64,000 nt of DNA from Allodiplogaster sudhausi (lineage: Eukaryota; Nematoda; Chromadorea; Rhabditida; Diplogasteridae), in assembly GCA_945643635.1 (NCBI GenBank), contig CALZFC010000082.1, positions 237,501 to 301,500 on the forward strand, in the 5' to 3' direction. Position numbers and translations under genes: made by a program. Positions 56,560 through 64,000 of the stretch are shown here, one piece after another. How positions within the stretch are numbered: the first letter of the stretch is position 1; each line of letters opens with the position of its first letter. The notes beneath the pieces were generated by a model that did not search any database, was not told the origin of the DNA, and saw nothing but the letters and a program-made list of their open reading frames with translations.

Positions 56560-58060
56560 TGTATTATATTTGATACATCCTTGTTGATGTAGCTATATGG
56601 GGAATAACTTACATATGTACATAGTTATTCCCCGGATAGCTCCATCTACAAGGATGTATGTACGTAGTATATGTAGTTTCTCTTCTTGGGTGAACACCGT
56701 CGAAAAGATTTTGAAAGTTTGAACGATTTTTAATCAGTGGATACACATTTGCATACATAGTATAAGCAAGCTAAATTTGATAGTGTGCGATTTTAGTACG
56801 GTCATCTTGAGCCGCCCTCCTCTTTGACGTTTTCTCTCGACCCAACTATGACCGAACTGCATGAGCGCGCGCGCCTTCAAATCGCACACTTTTTACTACT
56901 GTAGAAAGATTTCCCTGACGGTTCATTGACAGTAGACCCTCCATCTCCCCCTGTTGCACTTTACAGAAATTGGAAATATGTATATTCACGTATACGTATA
57001 CATTCATTCACAAGTGCATAAATACTATCTTTTATTTATCTCGATTGAGGACTGCTGGAGGATTTCTCGAACGTCATGAAGGATTTCACAGAGTTCCCCA
57101 TTTTCTGCAAGAAGATGCGGTTAGCACCTCTAACATAGTCGATATCTTTTTCATTTCCTAGAAATTTTTGGCCTCTTTAGCAGAAAAAAAAATTTCGTGT
57201 TGTTTTCCGAAGCCATCATACAAAAAAAGTCAGTTACAAATTTGTCAAATGCAAATGATTCCAGCAAAAAATTGCAAGCCCTTTTATATTTAGAAGAAGA
57301 TTGATGTAACCGGCGACTAAGCGGGCAGCATCATTATCGAGCGAATGGCCAATAAGGTTCTCGTGTCAGAGAACAAAAACCGTTTCCATCTGATTGTGAG
57401 GGAAGAACAAGGGAGGTTTACGAGAATTGAATAATTACTCTCACATAAGCAAGCAAATTGAGCTGTGCGGCGGCGCATCTCAATGAAGGCATACGGACAT
57501 GCGACCATGTGCATGTATACGGCAGTTAATATTAAGGAAGGTAGTAATGTTAATGTTTCTTTACTACTTTTAAGTGCATTCTTTCGTTTAGCAGTGGAAA
57601 AATGAGAACCTCTTCAACGTATACAATGTATAACGAGAGATTCATGATTCAATAATTTTGCATTAATATTTTCCATAGTTGACTGCAGCCAAATTTGAGC
57701 ACAATAAAGCTACAGAAGTAACTTGTTTTTCAGCGTCGTAGAGTTTGAGCCGTCAGAAATGAGCAAAAAAACACATTTCCAGCAATAGTTGGAATACATC
57801 CATTTTAATTTAAGTACATAAAAAATTTTCATATAGAAAATGATGCAGTCCTATTGATATTTTTTTTGCGAAATAAATCTTTATAAAGCTACAATCTTGA
57901 ACTCGTAAAGTCTGATTTGTATCGTGAGGGGGTTTTGGAATACAGTGTTGGAGTAGCTCACTGTAGTGAATTCGGCAGGTTAAATTGGAAGATGAATTTT
58001 AATTATCACTCGTTGTACCATCACCAATAATTAGGTAGGAATGAAGACTCGGCGGGAGGA
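56560..58060. other. No gene established
   Basis: A short exon-like piece on the plus strand at about 57050-57140 reads LLEDFSNVMKDFTEFPIFC then KKMRLAPLT and a stop, after an acceptor-like ATTGAG. It could not be assigned or linked to other exons. The remainder is AT-rich. Confidence 0.3.
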
Positions 58061-58062
58061 AG

Positions 58063-58265
58063 TTAAAGGAGGGCGATCACCGAAAAATATTTAATGCAGG
58101 TTCGAATTGCCGCGTCTGCTATCTGTGATTCCTCACTCTCATTCTCGCGTGTGCTAGCAGGTCGCACAAACCCGCTGCATGAAAATAACACTCGCGAATG
58201 AGAGTGCGAAGGGCCGCGGCAAGTTGAAATATCAAATAAATTTTTCGGTGATTGCCCTCCTTTAA
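58063..58265. mobile_element. MITE with TTAA ends, 203 bp
   Basis: TTAAAGGAGGGCGATCACCG at the left and CGGTGATTGCCCTCCTTTAA at the right: near-perfect inverted ends, with TTAA at both termini. An internal inverted motif (CACTCTCATTCTCGCG / CGCGAATGAGAGTG) adds to the foldback. No transposase. Confidence 0.82.
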
Positions 58266-58587
58266 TGTAGTATGAATTTCTAGGGTGGATATCACGAATT
58301 TACCTTATCCATTATTCTCAATTCGTTCGTATGCTAAACTTTTAATGCTTTTCCCTACTTTTTACTTCCATGAATAGTTACAACACAGTGTGTCCACCCT
58401 TTTATAAAAATTGAGATCTGTAGCTCCAGCCGCCTCAAAAAGCTTTCTTGTTTTATCGCTGCTTTATAGATGTTGAAAATTTCAAAATTTTGGCACTTTG
58501 TTTAAGTTCTGATATGATTTCGAGGGGATAGATAGAACTTTATTTATCTTATTCCAAATGTATTGTTGTCATACAAATGTTTTCGGC

Positions 58588-58882
58588 TCATTGACAGAAT
58601 GTTGATATCACCGAGCTTACGCTGTCGCTCTTCGCCTTGGGCCGCAAAAAGTAAGAGAGAAGGTGTGAGCAAACGTCCTGAAATGATGACGAAATTATAA
58701 GTTATCGAAATCAGATTGAATCATTAAACCTTTACAAAGAAGATGACGATGATTGGATCGGCCACGGGTGACCAGGCGAAGAGCAGAGGAACGAGCATTG
58801 TGAGACCGACAGTGAATTCGAGCATGGGTGTCAGGAAAGAGAGCGTGATTGGCACGTGGAGAGTCACAAAGGGCACGGGCAT
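58588..58882 (-). pseudogene. Chemoreceptor last-two-exon copy (open)
   Basis: Exon 58882-58730 reads MPVPFVTLHVPITLSFLTP, MLEFTVGLTMLVPLLFAWSP and VADPIIVIFFVK. Exon 58677-58588 reads DVCSHLLSYFLRPKAKSDSV SSVIST, ending TGA. Same lengths and phases as 46178-46466, with both exons open. No TM1-TM5 exons could be joined upstream; a weak candidate (DLTLSLKLFAYLEGIAFKL) lies at about 59108-59040. It may be a real 3' end with unseen upstream exons, or a duplicated tail. Confidence 0.72.
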
Positions 58883-60361
58883 CTGGCAATTTGCATATAT
58901 TTGAATTTACTCGTTTAATTTTATCGAATTACAAAATACGCTTAATCGAAAAGTCGTGGTACGTTAATCGCCCACTACCAGTAATGCATGTGTACGTTCG
59001 TGTCTGTTATCTTTCTAGTAAATCATGAGCGTTGAAGGAGCGAGAAAGGCAATCTTAATTTAAAGGCGATGCCTTCGAGGTAGGCGAAGAGCTTGAGCGA
59101 TAGAGTGAGATCGTTAAAAGGAATTTTTCCTTTTGTATTTGCGCTTTTTGATTTTATTATTATTTTTTATTTATTCATACATCAAATTAACTGATATGGC
59201 ATGCTAGGAGCGTAAAAATTAACATGTAGTATATACCCGTGTGCTTACATTTACTTAGAATCTTTTTTAGAATCTTTTCTTATAGTTTGATCATTTTCTG
59301 AGGGTTAATTCATAAAAGAAACTCTACAACAATGAAAAACAAGTGTATGTGAACACCGTAGCTTTAGTGTTTGCAAAAAAAAAATTGTCTAGGCAATATC
59401 TTGAAGTGCAAATGTTCGGCGATCAAAAGTAGGAATGCATGGTGAGAAGCGCGGCACGCAAATCAAACACTCATGATGCATCGATCGCATGCAGTCGATC
59501 GATTTGCCTCGAGGATTCGATATCAGCTGCGACGTATCAGCGATTCGAGCATCGTTTTGCCTAGTAAAGCACCATCTTTCATTGGCCGTGATATGGAATA
59601 CATATATGTAGCTGTCCTATCAAGTGAAAATGGATAGTACTCTGACTGGAGTACTTTATTTACCATACGCTTTCGACATACTCAACATTGATGCGGTCCT
59701 GGCTGCCACCGTACGAGACTCCTTTCTTCCAGATACGTTCTGGCAATTTTGGTGCTGGAATCATTTGCATTCGACAAATTGTCCTATTTTATGCAATGAT
59801 TTTAGAGAGAAAAAAAACACGAAAAAATTGGCTCTTTCCATCGAAGAAGCCAAACATTACAAGGAAAAGTAAAAAGGAATCTCGATTATGTTAGACGTGC
59901 TTCTTTCATTAAGAAGATACGACAAGGTCGACAAGTCCTTCATGTAGATCGAGAAACCCACGAGTACTCCTTAATCGAGATAATTAATAATATTTATGCA
60001 CTTACATATGTACACAATTAATAGGGGGAGGATGATCTGTCTGGGCAATCTTTCCACAGTAGTAACAGGTGCGTGATTTGAATGCTCGCTCTCATGCAGT
60101 TTGGTCATATTTAGGTGAAAGAGGAGAACGGCTCATGATGACCGTCTGATTTAACTTGCTTGTAAATTTTTTTTACCACGGTTCAAAAGTCGTTCAAACT
60201 TTCGTGTTCGATCTTTTGGACCGATAGAGTCCACTCATGCTGAGAAAATCATGTTATTCCCCGGACAACTGTAAGTTATTCCCCGCATAGCTCCTTTAAC
60301 TAGAATATGTCAAATGTGGAATATACGGTTCATGTGCAATCTACATTTGTGATGAAAGTAC

Positions 60362-62423
60362 CCCTTGTGCCATGTGAGTGTCGTGGCCGGAATAGACATT
60401 GAAGAGGGCGACTGAGATGACGGTCGCGATCAGGAAGATGAACCCGACGAAGAGGCCCTCCGCCGTACGCGAGCAGTCAATCTTGATGATGTTACGCGTA
60501 CGCAGCCTGCGTCTCGTCCTCTTCACCTTAATTCGATTCGACATTCATGAGTTGTAAATATACATGGAGATCTGTCATAGCTGCACTATCTGCCATATAT
60601 ATCTGTCATAGCTGCACTATCTGCCATATATAAGATAACTATTAGTCTTGAGAGGAAGTACCGTACCCCCTCCTGCTTTCCGCCATGAATGTTCGTCCAG
60701 AAGACGTAAGCAACTCCGGCGCATATCAGACTGTACTCCACAACGCAAGTGTACCTGCGTGATTCCAAGAAAAATTATTTAATCGATATTTTACAAACCT
60801 AAGAAAGTCAATTAAATTGTAAGTGATACAAGTAAAGAAGGGTGCCCATATATAATTTGTGAAAATTTTATGAGCGTAAGCATTTGGTTATTGATAGAGG
60901 GCCCGAAGATTTGGTTGCGAAAGCCTGATATGAGTCAGGCCAAGCAAGATTAAAATAGTTGTTTCGGTGCGGCTTGGTACAATTGATCTCCCAGTAACAA
61001 TGAAGAGAATTGTTACAATTGTCTCTCTCTCACTCCCGGTATAATCCCGCACTTTATAGATTTTGCCACCTACATAGTCACCGTATATTCGCCGCTTCAA
61101 CATGTGCGCCAACAGTCCTACAGCTTAAACCGAAATTCTCATAAAGACTCCCATTGTCTTGGAACTCGCCGCGCTGACCCATGGTCGAATATCTCAGACA
61201 GACTCTCTTATACATGATGGGAGTGGGAGTTTATGCGGGAGATGGAAACATTTACAGATCGTTGGCAGAATGCTCAAAGTGAATCTCTCAAAAAGAGACA
61301 CTGTCAGACGACAAGAGGCGCCTACATGAATTCGGAGAACTCGCCGAAGATACACTGGATACCGGTGCAATCGTGGTGCGATGAGTGGGAGTTGGTGGCA
61401 GTCTGATTAAGAGAGGCATTTAGGGACACCGGCGACGCAGCGCTGAACGGAAGCAGACTCAATGAAGCCAGCTCAGATACGGCGCCAAAGTGAGTTTCCT
61501 AGGGAGATTTGGAACACTGTTGATGTCTTGAAATTTTTCGCTTTCAAGACACATCTCAAAATCGTCTACCCGAATTTCCTTGATTGTCTGCGCTTCCTCG
61601 TAAAGGATATATCGGATCAAGGCCAGACATTCGTTGCGACCAGATGCATCAAACCGAACTGGATGAAGTACTTTGCTCGTCCGTTTATTGCAATCTCAAT
61701 GAAAAAGTAACTTCAAAATCAATCTATTGACCAAAAATCATTTGATCAAAAATCTAAAACATAATGCTAAATCCCATATTGTCTCAATAATTAATCAGCG
61801 AGGAAAATTTTGCATCAACCTCATTTTAATGGTACTCGACGGTATTCATTGATATTGATCGGGCTACATTTCTGGCCTTGCCATTGCAGTAGACGAACCA
61901 CATCTGAAGGAAGACGAAGGTGGCGGCGACGAACGAGACGAGAATGCCTGCGGCACTGCACTCGTTCGCCGTGTGGCTCTCCCAGCCAAAGGCGCAGCCC
62001 ATTCCCATCAGGGTGTAGTAGACGACGCCAATGAGGCCGAACACTTTAAACAGAGGAATCTATCTAAATTCTCAATCCACAAGGACGTTGTCATTCATTC
62101 TACAATATTCTACAGTTTCAAATTCTCACCCTACATAAAAAAAAGTTTCTGAATTTGGAATTCTGAAACACCACCGCGACGCACCAACGCAGCCGACCCG
62201 CATGTAGAGGCTGCCAGTCGAAGGGTTCGAAAGCATCTCTGGCTCCGGCTCGTGCACCTGAAGGGGGCTGCTGAGTCGCAGTCTCTGAAGGCTGCCTCCT
62301 TACCACGTGCATTCGTGCCATATACGAACGAATGTGCTTAAGGCGGCAGTACTCCATGTAAATGTTGTAACCGCAGAAGCAGATCACTGCACAAGACATT
62401 CCGTACATCCACATGTTGAAGAG
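60362..62423 (-). pseudogene. Otopetrin-like proton channel, internal exons, one frameshift
   Basis: Otopetrins are proton-selective channels with twelve membrane helices. Exons: 62423-62304 (MWMYGMSCAVICFCGYNIY), 62257-62185 (STGSLYMRVGCV), 62043-61868 (FGLIGVVYYTLMGMGCAF; ATFVFLQMWFVYCNGK), 61694-61570 (INGRAKYFIQFGLMHLVATN, then after a shift CLALIRYILYEEAQTIKEIR), 61498-61326 (ETHFGAVSELAS; HHDCTGIQCIFGEFSEF), 60754-60667 (YTCVVEYSLICAGVAYVFWT) and 60526-60362 (DCSRTAEGLFVGFIFLIATV). The GLMH-x-x-ATN and EYSLI motifs fit the family. All junctions close in phase, but exon 61694-61570 is 125 nt and one base short within ATN-C. The first helix and last helices are not found. It is a pseudogene, or a gene with an assembly error and unseen ends. 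Confidence 0.78.
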
Positions 62424-62470
62424 CTGTGTATATAAGCGGCATATGAACGTCGCTTATATACACAGCTGTG
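62421..62470. repeat. Near-perfect palindrome at the otopetrin exon edge
   Basis: AGCTGTGTATATAAGCG and its reverse complement CGCTTATATACACAGCT flank a ~12-bp centre. The acceptor CACAG of the first visible otopetrin exon lies in the left arm. Confidence 0.8.
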
Positions 62471-62549
62471 TATAAATTCATCAACATTTTTTTTATTTAC
62501 TATGTATGCAATTCGAAGCAAAGTAAACGAGTATCTATATATATGGCAA

Positions 62550-62800
62550 ACTACCAGATGACAGTGCCTTTTGTCTTCCTGACTACCCGACTCGAATTGT
62601 CTCATAATGCTCGTTCCTCTGCTCTTCGCCTGGTCACCCGCAATCATCGTCATTTCCTTTGTAATGGATTAGTCAATTAATTATCTATAGTGAAGTATAT
62701 AAAATACAATATATGTATATAAAATGTGTATGTTTATAATTTCGCAATCATTTCAGAAGGGCAATAAAGAACGACAGCGTATGCTCAGAAATATCATCTT
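62550..62800 (+). pseudogene. Chemoreceptor tail copy with deletions; MITE empty site
   Basis: Matches the TM6-TM7 exon and final exon at 46178-46466. It has internal deletions (the VTLHVPITLSF region is shortened and the VADP stretch is lost) and a broken final exon (AAGAACGACAGCGTATGCTC). It is closest to 30785-31625 but lacks the MITE. Dead copy. Confidence 0.75.
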
Positions 62801-63229
62801 TCTTAATTTTAAAAACCATGAATTTGGAGTAACATAAATTAAGTTATAGATATCCGCTTACAATGTGCAATAATATAGTACATTCATAGTATGTATTATA
62901 AACGAATACAATGGTGCTTAAAAAAAGTTGCTCACTAAAATACGCGTTCATAAGTCCTCCAGAATGAATCGTGATTAGAAAAGGACGCACTTAAAAGTGC
63001 TCAGAAAAAAATTTTAAGAGGGAAGTAGAAGAAAATTCGTCATCAGGCGAATTTCTTCTTTCAAAATGATTGTTCTCGTCTCTTCAATTTATAAGAAATT
63101 ATTAACCGGGTAGTATATATATATATATAAGCTACGATAAAGAACAAAATTTCAGCCCTCACACGCATAGAAACGTATGTAGAAGTCGTATCGTGCTGAT
63201 CCATTTCATTCGGTTCGCACAAAACATCG

Positions 63230-63330
63230 TGCTTCTTTGTGAAAATAAGTGGGCGCACCGATAACAGTCGCGATTGCCGAGTTAGCAGCTTCAGTCCTAA
63301 TGTCTATCTCTAAATGTTCGCTCTCTTCCC
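63230..63330 (+). pseudogene. Family C copy 5 (inverted relative to the others)
   Basis: Hydrophobic module APITVAIAELAASVLMSISK then CSLSSPLS, matching copies at 14.4, 24.1, 30.5 and 34.1 kb. The middle and third modules were not found; the heat-shock-element array follows instead. With 62450-63230 it forms an inverted copy of 30480-31640. Confidence 0.4.
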
Positions 63331-63387
63331 CCCTCTCTCTCTCTCACTTCGTCCTCCTTCCTCTGAATCGGGGGTAGACGTTGGCCC

Positions 63388-63560
63388 CTTCCGGAATGTT
63401 CTGGAAAATTCCACTTCCCAGGGCCAAACACGGCCCCTTCTGGAACCTTCTGGAATGTTCCCAGTATCGGGGGTAGACGTTGGCCCCTTCCGGAATATTC
63501 TGGAAAATTCCACGCCATACTGCCAAGCACGCCCCCTTCTGGAATCTTCTGGAATGTTCC
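63388..63560. promoter_or_regulatory. Array of four five-unit heat shock elements
   Basis: Each element is five contiguous alternating pentamers nTTCn-nGAAn-nTTCn-nGAAn-nTTCn with no mismatch, at 63388-63412, 63437-63461, 63487-63511 and 63536-63560. Starts are 49, 50 and 49 bases apart. Elements 1 and 3, and 2 and 4, are near-identical 99 bases apart, so a 99-bp unit has been duplicated. HSF trimers are known to bind three or more such units. No heat-shock gene is visible beside it. Confidence 0.85.
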
Positions 63561-63689
63561 CTGAATCGAGGGTAGACCTTAGGTGCAAGAGTCACTTCGT
63601 TCCAAGCGACTGAAATGTCGTAACGGGCGAAGTGGTTTTTTTTACAATTTGTATACCTCAAACCTGTTTAATTAAACCGGGAGGAGCAT

Positions 63690-63704
63690 GGAAGGTTCCA
63701 GAAG
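63690..63704. promoter_or_regulatory. Additional three-unit heat shock element
   Basis: GGAAGGTTCCAGAAG contains three contiguous alternating pentamers, 130 bases after the main array. The last 290 bases of the window hold no gene I recognise. Confidence 0.55.
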
Positions 63705-64000
63705 AAAACTGTTACATACCCACGCTTAGCGCTTTATTAGTAGTTAGATGTATATATGTTGTATAATATTATCTCAGTCCGTGTGCCTGGTATACATAAA
63801 TTTATGCACCACGGTTCTCCTGCGTCTGCCATTCGCGCTAAAGCTATATTTAATTAAATGTTTAAATGCATTAATTTTTAAATTCAGTTGTATTTGCTCA
63901 TGGTCAGCTCTGCATAGCTGAACCTCCGGAAAACAGCAAAGACCAAGTGATTTGGTTAATTTCTGGGCCAAAAGACGCTAAGAAAGGCAGAAGGAACCGA

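Noticed and set aside
58695..58889. Frame reading DARALCDSPRANHALFPD (also at 46141)
   Set aside because: It is a shifted-frame shadow of the chemoreceptor TM6-TM7 exon, which is conserved in the other frame.

Overview
The window looks like nuclear DNA of a nematode; the species is not known. Three things point there. Genes are split into short GC-rich exons (40-170 nt) by AT-rich introns, some only 46-48 nt long. Acceptors are mostly TTTCAG or TTAG. Two different nematode-type seven-transmembrane chemoreceptor families are present. Much of the window is repeat and gene debris, and most long open frames are pyrimidine-strand shadows of GA/CT arrays.

Layout. 1-5.3 kb: GA/CT microsatellites with no convincing gene. 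6.3-9.5 kb (minus): a CHMP6/VPS20 ESCRT-III gene, followed by a ~70-bp satellite (9.54-10.08 kb) that carries its start codon. 11.0-12.8 kb (plus): broken pieces of ABCE1 and of mitochondrial ATP synthase subunit c. 12.8-34.2 kb: a segmentally duplicated cluster, all on the minus strand. It holds family A (small secreted repeat proteins, 4 copies), family B (large proteins of unknown fold, 4 copies) and family C (short signal-peptide-like modules, 4 copies here plus one inverted copy at 63.3 kb). Into it are inserted a chemoreceptor tail, a TTAA-flanked MITE and the 3' end of a BCNT/CFDP1 gene. 34.8-44 kb: hypothetical exons, three RPS23 fragments on both strands, tRNA-headed SINE-like repeats, GA arrays and an inverted pair of ~400-bp elements.

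44.3-49.5 kb (minus): a nearly complete ten-exon srsx-like GPCR. Its last intron holds, on the plus strand, the 3' half of a Str/Srh/Srd-type chemoreceptor. 51.4-52.6 kb (minus): an intact seven-exon gene for a 204-residue secreted Cys-rich protein. 53-58 kb: mainly TIR elements and unassigned AT-rich DNA. 58.6 kb: another chemoreceptor tail. 60.3-62.4 kb (minus): an otopetrin-like proton-channel gene with one frameshift and no visible ends. 62.5-63.8 kb: an inverted copy of the 30.5-31.6 kb segment, next to four perfect five-unit heat shock elements at 49/50-bp spacing.

The recognised genes do not form one pathway. The coherent themes are chemosensation and ion sensing (two receptor families, otopetrin), secreted nematode-specific families, and repeated duplication and decay of housekeeping exons. 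Exon limits were set by eye from GT-AG sites and phase; no alignment or RNA evidence was available.
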